Positions 49,011 through 59,911 of a DNA stretch of 64,000 nt are shown here, piece by piece (the first letter of the stretch is position 1; every line of letters begins with the position of its first letter). Under the pieces are notes generated by a model. It made no database searches. It saw only the letters and a program-made list of their open reading frames with translations, and had not been told where the DNA came from. The stretch lies in assembly GCA_963921795.1 (NCBI GenBank), contig OY997643.1, positions 15,323,620 through 15,387,619 of the forward strand, in the 5' to 3' direction. Source of the stretch: Nannobrachium achirus. Its lineage: Eukaryota; Chordata; Actinopteri; Myctophiformes; Myctophidae. Both the position numbers and the translations under genes were made by a program.

Positions 49011-49620
49011 ACATTAGGCTATTTAACCTTTGCACTGCAACGGCAGATGACAACGGCAACCGGAAATGATCAGCGCTCGATAGGTCAATCTGCCGCCGTC
49101 GCGGCCGTCTCTACCTTTCCACGTAGCGGCTACAACGCCTGCTACGTGGTCGCGTCGCCATGGGAACCAAAGCGTTCAGCGAAAGGGGTGGGACCCCATC
49201 GCCGACGTCTGGTTGCTTAACACTTTTGACCGCTACGGCGATTACGTCATAACAGCCGTAGTCCCGCCTCACGTTGCTGTAGTAAAAACGCGCCCCTTAA
49301 ATTTCCTAACATCATTGTTGTGACATGGGTCTGGGCTCCAGGGGAGTAGTCAGTTAGTAGTGCAGAAGCCAGTCTCAGGGACACGCTGTGACCAGGCTCT
49401 CAGAGATGATGACACAGCGTGTCGTAAGACAGTGGCTCACACAGCGGCACAGAGGACTGCAAAGACAAGCTATTTTCTGTGGGAAAACGGCACTGAGCAT
49501 GCTCCGTGACCCCCTTTGGCCAGACTGGAGTACTATAAGGCCAATGAGGACATCTCTAGGGAATGACCCCAATGGACGCACTACACTACTCCTCAGTGCG
49601 CTGGGCTGAGAAAATGGATT
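49011..49620. other. GC-rich interval, possible promoter-like segment
   Basis: 49040-49300 is CpG-rich with GGGACCCCATCGCC and a CRE-half site (ATTACGTCATAAC). No exon is evident. Confidence 0.3.
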
Positions 49621-49772
<152 letters not shown>

Positions 49773-49914
49773 CTCTCTGCCTTAGATCACAGTGTTTTCA
49801 TGCCCTTTCACCACCGTTCCAAAACCATTTGTTTAGTTAGCTGGAATCCTGAGTGGAGTTTATCTGCATTCATATAGGGTGTGTAATGCGTTTGTCCTAA
49901 ACTGTGCTGCTTCA

Positions 49915-50113
49915 TCTCATGGACCCCCTCAAATTATTATGTAATTGACCCGCAAGGAAAATACATGTGTGGCAGGGACACAATATTTGTTAAAATATTC
50001 AACATTTTGTCGACAGTGACAACTGTCGAATAATGTCGGGGAGGGCGGGGAGAGGGAACACCCCCTTCAAAGACCGCCCAGGCGGTCCCCGGACCACACT
50101 TTGAGAGGCACTG
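49915..50113. mobile_element. hAT-like MITE fragment
   Basis: CTCATGGACCCCCTCAAATT at one side and CGGACCACACTTTGAGAGGC then ACTG at the other, an inverted CAGTGCCTCTCAAAGTG end. The left terminus is eroded. Confidence 0.6.
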
Positions 50114-50679
50114 ACGCAGGCCTAACAGTGAGTGTACTGTACAGTATGTGCGCCTGTGTTTTATTTCTGCACAAACAGGGCAGTAAAACTTGGTGCTGAC
50201 ATTTCCCAGTCCTGCTGCGCGTGTGTGTGTGCGCGTGTGCTCTACTCTGCCTGCCTGCTTTTCCCGCTCGCTCTCGCAACTGCCGACGTCAGAAAGCTCT
50301 CTGACACTCGAGTGCCGTGACGTTCAACTCTTCTGAGGATATCTCAGGGCTTTGCGTGCCGTGCACCGCTGGGAGCACAGCAGCACACACAGTACAGAAC
50401 GGTACAGTACACGCTGGCTGCAAGGCAGTGGCGGAAGAAGTATGAGCTACTATAGAGTTTAACATCAGTTATGGCCTCGAAGGCCTTAAAAGCAAGGCTC
50501 CAACAGCTTAACCTTCCATCTCGGGTTAGGGTTAGGTTAGTTTTGTGTCGGTTGGTTTATCGTAGCTGACAGAGTTCAGCATCTTGCAATGGGCCTGGTG
50601 TACAAGATACACTACACCACTAAGATATCAATACCTGACAAAATACTTCCTAAACGTCAAGGATGTCCACAATCACAGT
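50114..50679. other. Interval without recognised genes
   Basis: Short GT run at 50219-50237. No gene seen. Confidence 0.4.
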
Positions 50680-50924
50680 TTACAGTTTAGGCTTTTAGCA
50701 GACGCTTTTAATCCAAAGCGACTTAAAATAAGCAGGTAATACATCAGTATAATAAGCAAGATAATATGTCAGTACATCAACAACAATACAACAAATGCAT
50801 AGGAATATCAATCTAGAAAAACAATAACATAGGTAGACCACGCACCTCAATCAGTAAAAAAAACTTCTAAAACCTAAAAATGTTATCTAGCTTCATGAAT
50901 GGTAATCAAGGGAAGGGGAGTGTA

Positions 50925-51664
50925 AAGCCCCTATCATAGTAGGCACCGTGGTGATAAGCTATCCACCGCGGTGTAGTCTTTTTAAGTCATAAAACTACAA
51001 CATTACGTCATTACTCGCGGTGAAGAGCTATCCACCGCAAACCCCGACACATCTCTCTGTTTTTACTTTCAGACAGATCGGCCCATCACCCTGTTCACCG
51101 TGATTGACTATTACTTTACTTTACTTTATTTGTTTATTTAGACGGGACAATGCATATTAATGAACACTACATGAATGCAATGTAAATAGGCCGGAATTAG
51201 CAAGAATGCTAAATTTCATCCGTAGTCCCCACATGAAGACAAAACAATACATACCAACAAACAGTAACCCTACATTAGGAGAGGGCGCCTAAGAACATAC
51301 ATACAAATACTAACAGTACCCTACATTAAAAAAGGATAGTTAAAAATATATACGTACATGTCATGAGCTGTACTCTTAGAACTATACATGGTCACAGGTT
51401 TGATTGTCAACTAACCATTTTTTTAGATTGAACTTGAAGGATGGAAATGACAAACAGTCTCTTATTGTTAGAGGTAGGTCATTCCAGATTGAACATCCCT
51501 GCACTGAAAGGGTGTTTTTTCCAAAAGCGGTTACCCGGTACGGTACTTCGCAATCCCCTCTAGTGACTATGATGGCCTCCACTTGTTTTCTCACTTTAGG
51601 TGGATAGCTTATCACCTAAAGTTTGCGGTGAATAGCTCTTCACCCTGGACTCTGATAGAGGCTT
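50925..51664. mobile_element. TA-flanked MITE inserted in the L2 LINE
   Basis: Ends AAGCCCCTATCATAGTAGGC and CCTGGACTCTGATAGAGGCTT with TA on both sides. The undisturbed L2 copy (around 42270) reads gagtgTTAcagtag on the equivalent strand, an empty site that confirms the borders. Subterminal GGTGATAAGCTATCCACCGC is repeated inverted at the other end. It carries a nested LINE fragment. Confidence 0.9.
51105..51600 (-). mobile_element. Second LINE fragment nested in the TA MITE
   Basis: On the minus strand the 77-codon frame 51382-51615 contains SIWNDLPLTIRDC and SFPSFKFNLKKWL, the usual C-terminal end of a non-LTR retrotransposon protein. A 3' region follows and ends in (AAGTA)n-like AATAAAGTAAAGTAAAGTAA. 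Confidence 0.85.
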
Positions 51665-51742
51665 TACAGTAGTGCTATGGGTTTAGGTGGAGTCTGAAGA
51701 GGTGAGTCTTCAGTCCACGGTGGAAGCTAGGGAGTGACTCTG

Positions 51743-52060
51743 TAGTTCTATGGGATACCCAATCACAACACCAGAGGCAACGCCAGAGGCAGCTCCACTA
51801 ATCATGTCCAATCCAGATTTGGCTCAAACAAAGGGTTAAATCAGTTCTCCTGCTATGCCGCAAAAATGTGGAATGCCTTACTGAAGGCCTTAAAGGAGTG
51901 TAAATCCCTACCTTCCTTTAAAACCGCTCGGAAAAGTCGCTTACAGATGGCTGGAACTCTAAACTGGTAAAAAAAAAGACAAAGCCTATATCCATACCTC
52001 CCCCTGACCTTTATACTGTAAATGTATTTTTAATTTTTGTTTTCCGACTGTCTTAAGATG
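51743..52060 (+). mobile_element. Third LINE C-terminal fragment
   Basis: The + strand frame reads LNQFSCYAAKMWNALLKALK then ECKSLPSFKTARKSRLQ, ending in TAA. It is a WN-LP-type C-terminus from a different LINE lineage, followed by an AT-rich 3' region. Confidence 0.75.
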
Positions 52061-52825
52061 ATATTTTCTGCATAGTACTGTGTATTATTTGTCTGCAATT
52101 TAATGATGTATGAGTTTTATGAAGGGACCACAATTTAAACAAGCACAAAAACATTTCTTGTGGTGTTTATCCTTTTAGTTGAACTTGTACCAGTGAACTA
52201 TACTGTCCTGTACCCTTTCCTATAAAGTCAGATTTTTCATTCAACATACCAAATAGGCTAATATACTATATTATCTAGAGTTGCAAGTTGAGGCTAATGG
52301 CACACAGACATACACAGACAAGGAAGCAAACGTAGGCCTGTAAGAAAGACAATTAGTGCTGTCTTACCTTTAAGATGAACTTAATGACAGGCATGATAAT
52401 CAGACAGTCCATCAGTGGATACTATTATTTGACCACAAGCACAAGTAAACAACAGTCTGGGACAGACGGAACACATCTCCACTGCTGCTAATTAACAACA
52501 ATGCATTGCACCTGTGCTGACCTGTATGGTGCTGACTGGTTAACAAAAAAGGGAAAAACAGCGCCCTCTGTGTTTTGTTCCCATTCATTTCTGTTCTTGA
52601 GAGATTAGTACTGACCTAATGAAATGGTGAATATACCTTTTGTCAAGCTAGGTGGAATACAAGTGTTGTGGAGAATATAATACCTTGTGATAGTGATAAT
52701 TGTTCTTCTAATTTGCATTTGCAGTTATTTTACAGTAATTGAATAACAGAATAATCAACGCAGATAGATATAGAGACGTGCATGTTTTTTCCCCCAAAGC
52801 CAGCCAAGGTATGACCAATTGTAAA
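52061..52825. other. Interval without recognised genes
   Basis: AT-rich unique-looking sequence. No gene seen. Confidence 0.45.
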
Positions 52826-52829
52826 CTAA

Positions 52830-53112
52830 AATGTACAAATAATTGTAGAGTTGAAAAGGTACAATATTTGCAAATGAGATGTAACGTAGAAGTAGAAAGT
52901 AGAAATAGAAATAATAATAAGTAGCCTACTGAAATTTGGAAATACTTTAGTAAAAATGTATCACCATCACCACCACTGCTGTCGTTCACTAGCTCTCATC
53001 CAGTTCTTTTAGCATTTTTACTTTACTTGTGTATTTCCAATTTTCTGTACTTTTACTTCTACTCCATTACATCTCAGAGGCAAATCTTGTTCTTTTTTAC
53101 TCCCTTAGTGAC
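52830..53112. mobile_element. Two AGTAAAAGTA-family arms in inverted orientation
   Basis: GTACAATATTTGCAAATGAG to CACCACTG (52979), then AAGTACAGAAAATTGG in reverse (53030-53100, TTCTGTACTTTTACTTCTAC). The arms face each other with a 35-bp spacer: a foldback made of two right arms. Confidence 0.7.
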
Positions 53113-53249
53113 AGTATTGGGAATTACTGTACTGTAGGTCCCCCGGAAAAAAACAAGTTAATCATAGGATCAAAATCAGTTTAATGTACTTTCGCTATGC
53201 AGTAGCATATACTGTAAATGCTCACAATGTGTTGCGGATTTGCAGTGCT

Positions 53250-53360
53250 ATTTTACATTTGCCAAAATAATATGATGTTTGAACTGGGGACCCCCCTAAA
53301 ATAATCATGTTTGAACTGGGGACCCCCACCCCCCATCCTGACAACCACTGGAATTGTAGG
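53250..53360. mobile_element. CAGTGGTTCTC-family right-end fragment with internal duplication
   Basis: AATAATATGATGTTTGAACT GGGGACCCCC occurs twice, and ends CCTGACAACCACTGG. Confidence 0.65.
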
Positions 53361-53486
53361 AGTTGCAGTCATAACAATGTGTTTAGCTGGTACTGAATCT
53401 GATGTTATGATGTCATAGAACAAGTGATAAGAGTTTTTTTCCCCTCTCCCCACATTCTCTAACACTAAAACATTGACAGGTAACGT

Positions 53487-53495
<9 letters not shown>

Positions 53496-53574
<79 letters not shown>
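53496..53574. repeat. (CA)n microsatellite
   Basis: About 78 bp of perfect CA after a short CT run. Confidence 0.98.
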
Positions 53575-53576
<2 letters not shown>

Positions 53577-53590
53577 CGCTCCCACTAGAC

Positions 53591-53977
53591 CAGTGGTTCT
53601 CAACCTATTCAACATATTTGAACTGGGGTTGCCCCCACAAAAAAATATTTGACCTGGGGAACCCCCTCCCCCAAAATAATCATATATTTGAACTGGGGAC
53701 CCCATCACATCCTGATAAGCAGTTGGAATGTTGTAGAAGTTGAGGCATTACATTTCGTTTGACTCGATCTGGTTCCACTGATGAATATTGTGAAAATAGC
53801 AGATCTACAAGCTCACACCGCCCTGCAAGCAACGCTTTGAGCTTGCGTTTGAGCTGCGTTTCGAGCTTGTGGATCTGCTATTTTTGATGCGCGTGTGTGG
53901 TGCTGTAGTCATGTGTTAATTTATGAAAAAACATATAATTATTATGCAGATAGGAGGTTTCTGCCCGACATCAACGA
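53591..53977. mobile_element. Chimeric MITE: CAGTGGTTCTCAACC left half, TCGTC-family right half
   Basis: The left half CAGTGGTTCTCAACCTATTC ... GTTGAGGCATTACATTTCGT matches the elements at 23072 and 58197. The joint is a core palindrome with an enlarged loop (53791-53888). The right half TTTTTGATGCGCGTGTGTGG ... GAGGTTTCTGCCCGACATCA then ACGA is the TCGTC family. Flanking octamers (cactagac, tgctgtat) do not match. Confidence 0.8.
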
Positions 53978-54307
53978 TGCTGTATATAACAGAAACAAAA
54001 ACCATCACAGAACCTCTGTCACGGGTTCTGTTCTGTTTTTACCTTGCATAGTTTTAAAAAGAGCTTTATGCCGGTGTGTAGTCTGTGACCTCTGACCTCC
54101 GTGGTCCTGTAAAAAGGTACCACAGTCGAGGGGAGCGCTTCAGAGACACAGCTGGGGGGTCCTCCGTGACGCACGGCAGGGGCCCTCGTTTTGTTTGGAC
54201 GTCTGTGCCTGTGGGTGATAACGTTGGTGCATGGCTTGTGTGGATGAGTGGGGGGCCGGAGAGGGTTATCAGGTTTTACTAACTGCACTGTAAAATCCAC
54301 TACTGCG
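53978..54307. other. Interval without recognised genes
   Basis: Frames on both strands (65 and 103 codons) overlap and have no recognisable domain. Confidence 0.4.
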
Positions 54308-55045
54308 CAGTGGTGGGGAAAGTACTTCAATGTTTTACTTAAGTAAAAGTGTCAATACTGCAAAGTAGAAATACTCTGTTACGAGTAGCCTAAAAGTCCG
54401 GAATTCAAAATGTACTACAAAAGTATTGGTTTCAAATTGTACTTGAAGCACCAAAAGTAGAAAGTATTCAATATGCGGTATGTCCCATTTCACAAGTTTT
54501 CAAATGTATGACATTTTTTCAAATCTTTGGAAAATGGCAGATCAATTTGATTTGAAAATAAAATAGGTATAGGCTATTTTCAAATGGCCGAAATGTATAG
54601 GGCTGAAGCGGTATGTTTTTGAATAATAATCAAAACCTACAAAGTAAATGGTGCATGTATATAGAGCCTTTAACCAAGGCGCTTAGATAGTGCATTACAT
54701 TCAACCATTCATACACACATTCATACACCGATGGCGAAGGAAACCATGCAAGGCACCAACCTGCTCACCGGGAGCAACTAGGGGTTCAGAGTCTTGCTCA
54801 AGGACTCTTCGATAGTAACTCTGGGGGAGCGCAGATTCGAACTGGGAACCTTTCAGGAACCCTCCGTGTTCTAATGGCGGTTTCTCTACCCCTAAGCCAT
54901 GCTGCCCCGTCACCTAAAACGTAGCAACTAGTAACTAAGTTACTAAGTAACTAAGTTTTCAAATACATGTTGTGGAGTAAAAGTACAATATCCAAATATG
55001 AGAGATGTAGTGGAGTAGAAGTAAAGGTATTACAAATGTGTCATA
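54308..55045. mobile_element. CAGTGGTGG-AGTAAAAGTA family MITE interrupted by a SINE
   Basis: Left arm CAGTGGTGGGGAAAGTACTT, degraded core palindrome 54530-54590, right arm resumed after the SINE with TAACTAAGTTACTAAGTAAC and GGAGTAAAAGTACAATATCC. Confidence 0.8.
54655..54910 (-). mobile_element. tRNA-derived SINE, minus strand
   Basis: On the minus strand: GGGGCAGCATGGCTTAGGGG TAGAG (A box), CCCAGTTCGAATCTGCG (B box), then AGTCCTTGAGCAAGACTCTG and CACTATCTAAGCGCCTTGG, a body and tail common in fish SINEs. Confidence 0.85.
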
Positions 55046-55558
55046 GCCTAGTTTTAATCATAATTGCTTAGTGTTTATTTCATTTTCATTTAGTTTTCAT
55101 CAGTGGAAAAAGTCGAACATTTCTCGTCATACTGTAGTTTCAGTCGACGAAATCAACACTGCAGAACGCATACAAATACATGTGTGATAAATGTTTACTG
55201 GAGCTCCAAACAGACAAGGCCTCATGCTGGTCTTTGGATCCTAAATCATTAAGGTCTTGTTGTAAGAAGCGTGTTGTACGTAAGGATGGACTTTAAATGA
55301 GACAAGTGATGCTGACACGGCCTGTATTCTCTGTTATCTGAGCATGATGGGTAAACAACTGTGGATGGGGCGAGTGAGATATGACAATTATTTCTGTATC
55401 CAAGTTGAATTTGCTGGATAATATATTTATGGCGGAAATGTAGACTGTTTGATTATGTTTCCTATTCATGTCCGTTGACATCATGATCTAACAATGTGGG
55501 TCTAATTCGAAATGCATGGTCACAACATTAACAAAATGGGTTTGTATTTTTTATGTTT
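55046..55558. other. Interval without recognised genes
   Basis: No repeat or gene recognised. Confidence 0.4.
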
Positions 55559-56115
55559 AAAATAGCAACACATTTTTTTTCCTACAAGGTCACAACCAGG
55601 GCAGGGATTTCATGGAGGCCATGGCCGCCGTTGCCCCTCAGTTTGGCCTTTGCCCCTCAAACCAATGGCATGACCTGAGGCCACAGTACCACTTTCTCCT
55701 CTGTCTCTCTTTTGTCAATATGTAGACAGTAGATACTGCTGTCTCTTTCTTGTCATGTCGACACCAGTGTCTTTTGTTGAGATTCTGAAATCTTAACTCC
55801 CCCGAGTCCCCATCTTTAAACCAATCCAGGGACTTTGATTGGTGCAGGGCTGAGCATGGATCAGATTGTAAATACCATCATTTATCTATTTCACTGCAGA
55901 TTAGGTTATCATCTCTAACTCTTAAATTCAACAAATTCTTTCAGTGGACTAAAATCTTGTTTTATTTGATGGCCTTCCTGCCCTGGCATTTGGGTCTTTG
56001 TGCCCTCAAAAAATGCCAAAGGCCAAGTGGCCTTGCCCCTAAAATGACAAAATTCTAGGCCTGACTCACAACGCAGCATCGCTTCATTGTGAGTTTGTAG
56101 ATCTGCTATTTTTAG
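55559..56115. repeat. Core palindrome interrupted by a hAT element
   Basis: The left arm AAAATAGCA...CTACAAGGTCACAAC (55559-55596) and right arm CTCACAACGCAGC...GTTTGTAGATCTGCTATT (56065-56115) belong to one palindrome. Between them lies the element at 55597; the shared GTCACAAC/CTCACAAC is its TSD. Confidence 0.8.
55597..56063. mobile_element. hAT-like MITE inside a core palindrome
   Basis: Ends CAGGGCAGGGATTTCATGGA and ACAAAATTCTAGGCCTG; subterminal TTGCCCCTCA and TTGCCCCTAA related phrases. TSD about 7 of 8 with one extra A on the right. Confidence 0.75.
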
Positions 56116-56225
56116 ATAAATGGGCTTCCCTGTGTTTTGGATTTTGACCTTTGACACTTCTAGCCCCCAAAAGGTATAAATTATAAATAAACTAAATTAC
56201 AAATTGTAATGCTGTGATATTTAAG

Positions 56226-56690
56226 CAGTGATGGACCAAGAACTCTTTTTTTTTTTACTTAAGTAAAAGTATCAATACCACAATGTAAAAATACTCTGTT
56301 ACAAGAAAAAGTTGCATGCAAAAGTAAAAGTATAAAGTATTGGCATCAACATGTACTCAAAGTACCAAAAGTAAAGGTACTCATTTTGTAGAATGTCCCA
56401 TCTCACAAGTATTCAAAGTGTGTAGAAATCATTTGAAAATAGAAGATCTGCTAGTTCAAGACGTGTAGCTTTGCGATGCGTTGTGAGCTTGTAGATCGGC
56501 TATTTTCAAAGTATAGCCTATAGGGATGAATTGGCTAATGCAGGCTAATAATAATAAAGATCTACAAATGAATGAGTAACATTTTAAAATAATTGGAGTA
56601 ACAAGTACAATATTTGCCTCTGAGACGTATGGAGTAGAGGAACAGAAACAGAAAATGTAAATAACTTGTGGTTTTTGTCCTAAGTGCAAA
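56226..56690. mobile_element. CAGTGATGGA-AGTAAAAGTA family MITE with core palindrome
   Basis: Left arm CAGTGATGGACCAAGAACTC, TTAAGTAAAAGTATCAATAC; palindrome 56431-56510; right arm GTAACAAGTACAATATTTGC. Confidence 0.75.
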
Positions 56691-56791
56691 TAATGTTGTA
56701 TTCAGGGCTGCCAACTGTGGATGGAAAAGGGACCTGGGTGCCATGAGCAAAAAATGTAAAATAAAAAAATAATAAAGCTCTGGTGTGTAAC

Positions 56792-57353
56792 CAAATTCTG
56801 GGCCCTGGGTACAAGGATTCACTGTGGGGCCCCCCATGAATTTCTTCATAGGGGGAGGGGGTTTAACCCATTTAGACTGCATGGGAACACATTATTTTGT
56901 GCTTTAACTATTGAAAAATAGCAGATCTACAAGCTCACAGCAAGCTTGTAGATTTGCTATTTTTGAATAGCAAGTCTTTGAATATTTCAAATCCTTCTAA
57001 GAGGTTTTTTTGAAAAACCTATGTTTCTATGTCAGCAGTGGTGCTCAAAACTTTTCATGTGAAGGACCCCCCGAAATGATATGTATTTGGCCACGGACCC
57101 CCATCTCAAAAGTTTTAGTTCCAGGGACCCCCCAGAAGCAGAATTTGACTTACAAATGTTTGCTTAAATTGCTATATTAAAAGATTTGCACACATTTTCA
57201 CGACTTTTCAAAAATAGCAGATCTACAAGCTCACAGTGCTGTGAGCTTGTATATCTTCTATTTTTCAATAGCTAAAGTATGAAATAATTTAGGTCCCTCC
57301 ACCTTTGGCCCGAGTAACTCAGTCCCACTTTTCCCCCCCTTGTGACGCCCCTG
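56792..57353. mobile_element. CAGGGGCGTCACAAGGGG-family hAT MITE, inverted, two core palindromes
   Basis: Perfect TSD TGTGTAAC (56784-56791, 57354-57361). The right end is CCCCTTGTGACGCCCCTG; the left terminus lost about 14 bp and starts CAAATTCTGGGCCCTG. Core palindromes at 56911-56970 and 57205-57270. It lies about 200 bp before the start codon of the chemerin-like gene. Confidence 0.92.
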
Positions 57354-57558
57354 TGTGTAACTGCATTGTTATCATCAGTAATGATGAATCAATGAGTTTG
57401 AACTCACAGAGACATCACACCAACAACATCTATACTGTACGTTGTCCCTTGGTCCAAAGGTTGGCCTTCTCCCCCACCTGTACATCAAGTGTTGGATAAG
57501 AGCAGCAAACACAACACTCTGTGTTCTCTCCCTCTGCAAGGTCCAAGTGCTGGAGAAG

Positions 57559-57741
57559 ATGAGGAGACTTCTGGTGTGCACGGTGTTCCTGACCGCTGTG
57601 GTTTGCCAGGCACCAGCAGCACAGGAACACAGCAAGCTGGATCCTCTGGTGAGGAAGATGGTGGATCTGGCCATCGTCAGAGCAAACCAACAACTTGATT
57701 TTGGCCATCTGAACTTCAGGAGAATTGGTGGAACAGCACAG
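57559..57741 (+). CDS. rarres2: Chemerin-like (rarres2-type) secreted protein, exon 1
   Basis: 61 codons from ATG to a phase-0 donor (CAG/gtaatg). The start MRRLLVCTVFLTAVVCQAPA is a clear signal peptide, probably cut near residues 18-21. Then KLDPLVRKMVDLAIVRANQQ forms the expected first amphipathic helix of a cystatin/cathelin fold. Chemerin is a secreted chemoattractant and adipokine precursor acting through CMKLR1-type receptors after removal of a C-terminal peptide. The three exons seen total 125 codons and all junctions are phase 0. The Cys pattern in exons 2 and 3 favours chemerin over cathelicidin. The C-terminal exon with the last Cys and the receptor-binding peptide is not found in this window. 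A MITE ends about 200 bp upstream. The symbol is by family, orthology not tested. Confidence 0.82.
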
Positions 57742-58196
57742 GTAATGTTGTAGCTGATATCTCTTATTATCGTATCGAAGTGTCTTGAGTCATTATTTAT
57801 GCATTATTGCAGACATATATGCATGGTGTATCGTTTTCATGGATGTATTTTTATGTTACAACAATGAGTGTTTTCTTCTGAAACAGAGCAGAGCTGTTAT
57901 AATGTTGCCTAACTGCTAACTTAAAGCCTACAGTGGAACGGTTCAGCTATTTTAGATAAAAAATGGTTACATGCATTATAATGTACAGTAGACTTTGAAA
58001 AGAAAAAGGCAAATATTTGTAGATCAAAGCAGGATATATGTTTGCAAACCACATTTTGTGTGGACAGCAGTTACAATGCAGGAGTGAGGGTCTTATTTCC
58101 CCCCTTCATATTTGTTGGTAGACATTATTGTACATCCATAATAGCACTGTGGTGTCATGTCATGTCCATCATGTTCCATCTCACAGCAGCTTATGG
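57742..58196. other. Start of intron 1, no feature
   Basis: AT-rich intron sequence before the MITE at 58197. Confidence 0.6.
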
Positions 58197-58600
58197 CAGT
58201 GGTTCTCAACATTTCCAGGCCGCGACCAGGACAAAATAATCTTTCAGTTGAACCGAGCACTACGAGCACTAAAGAGTTGAGGCATTACATTTTCTATAAC
58301 ACAGTTCTATTGCGAAAATAGCAGATCTACATGACAACATCACAACGCCAGCGTTGTGAGCATGTAGGTCAGCTATTTTCACAATTTCTGCCTCCAATAT
58401 TTTACAATTTGACCAATGTTTAATTTGTCATTTTAGAGGTATTAAGGTTTTATTTAAGGTCCTTAAATTGTCACTTTAGAAATGTGCAAATACCCTCTAT
58501 ACACTTAAACCTTATGTTGGTTTGTTTAATCATCTGGGGACCCCCCAAAATAATTTGGAGACCCCCTTGGGGGTAGTGACCCACAGGTTGAGAACCCCTG
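58197..58600. mobile_element. hAT MITE (CAGTGGTTCTCAAC family) in intron 1, with core palindrome
   Basis: 404 bp with ends CAGTGGTTCTCAACATTTCC and CCCACAGGTTGAGAACCCCTG. Flanks gcttatgg / gtttaggg (6 of 8). The core at 58310-58386 has the CTACATG arm variant seen at 29070, with both arms changed. This is the simple form of the composite at 23072. Confidence 0.88.
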
Positions 58601-58716
58601 GTTTAGGGAGAGAGAAAGAAAAGATAACCCACACGTGGGAGAATTCACATTTTCTCTAGAATCTGTGAGCCTCTGAACATTCTGTGTATAAAGACACACG
58701 CACCTTTATTCTCCCT

Positions 58717-58812
58717 ATGAGGGCGGATTCTGACAATGCATTTAAATGGGAATGGAGCGTTATTTTTTAGCAGAAATTCCCATTGAAATGCTTTGGCAGA
58801 ATCCGCCCTCAT
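58717..58812. repeat. Foldback MITE, about 95 bp
   Basis: GAGGGCGGATTCTGACAATG and AAATGGGAAT pair with AATTCCCATTGAAATGC and GGCAGAATCCGCCCTC. Nearly the whole element is one hairpin. Confidence 0.8.
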
Positions 58813-58841
58813 TAGTAGAATAAAAGTGTGATGTGACTAAA

Positions 58842-58990
58842 GCACTATAGTTCACCCCAAATATTTTATATCAATTACACACCCATAATTTGATGACCTC
58901 CTATCTCCTATTTACCAATGGCACGGTTATCAAATTACTGGGTATTGGGAATGTGACAAAAATCAACATTTGGGGTGAACTACTCCTTTG
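58842..58990. mobile_element. Angel-like MITE, short
   Basis: ACTATAGTTCACCCCAAATA and AACATTTGGGGTGAACTACT then CCTTTG are inverted ends of the type seen at 23892-24235. Confidence 0.7.
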
Positions 58991-59586
58991 ATGTGGTATA
59001 AGACACCTGGTTGTTACTGTTACTGTCCTTGATTGATTGAGTATTTTATTAGACAAAAGTGGAGAACATAAAAAGTATAGTCAATACATTAAGGAATCTA
59101 GTACAGTACAAGTACAGTTAAACACCCTGCCTAAAAGGAACATCGCAAATAAGTATTTTTACGGTCTTTTTTACGTCGCAAGTCCTGGTCATGGTCATGT
59201 TATAGTATTGTTTGTCTATCTGTAACTCTATGCAACCTTATAGATCAGCTGAATGCTGTGTATGTATACCCTATATGGAACAAATAGAGGGTATGCACAT
59301 GCATATAGTGTATGGCAAATCGAGTGGCAAAGCGAGTGGCAAAGTGAGTTTAACGTCGTTTAACATCATTTAATGCAATCAGAAAGGACTTTTCTGTTTG
59401 GAAGTACGGGCTGTCAAGGCCAGAAAGTAGTTTTTTTGCCACTCAGTAGGCATTCCCGTACATAACTTCCGGATATGATGATGATGTCACGCGCATACCC
59501 TCTATATGTGAATATGCAAATATTGTATCTAAAGATCTGAGCCTATGGGTTAAAAGAATTATAACTATTTTCTTGTTCTCTTGCAG

Positions 59587-59685
59587 GTGGAACGGCAGGT
59601 GAAAATAAACGTGCGTTTACAAGCAACAACCTGCAGGAAAGAGACATCACACAGACATCGTCCTGAGTGTCCATTCAAAGAAAAG
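59587..59685 (+). CDS. rarres2: Chemerin-like protein, exon 2
   Basis: 33 codons between tcttgcag and gtatgt, phase 0 at both ends. The peptide VERQVKINVRLQATTCRKET continues to ECPFKEK. It gives the strand with the first Cys (TTCRK) and the second Cys after 11 residues. In mammalian chemerin this part has the same T-x-C-R-K start and a Pro-Glu-Cys. Confidence 0.85.
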
Positions 59686-59911
59686 GTATGTGAAATTAGT
59701 CTAGTAAATCTAGGGAAAAAATACACTCAGGTTGGACAAAATTGTATTATTTAGTTTTTCAACTGATTCTGACAGGAAATTAGGTCTACTAGCCAGGATA
59801 AACAATCTACCCTGATTTGCTCACTGCAAATGCTCACAGTGGCCAAATCAAGTTGGGCTCCCATCGACTTTCTATACAGGAGGAAAATACCCAGAAAAAA
59901 ATCTGCTTTAA

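Larger units (their letters stand above)
50683..51742 (-). mobile_element. L2-type LINE 3' end, minus strand, split by a MITE
   Basis: The reverse complement of the element at 41950-42512: tail GGCATTTAGCAGACGC-like TTAGCAGACGCTTTTAATCC at 50695, then the same 3' region to 50922, then from 51665 onward the C-terminal codons (GGTGAGTCTTCAGTCCACGG). The interruption is the element at 50925. Confidence 0.9.
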
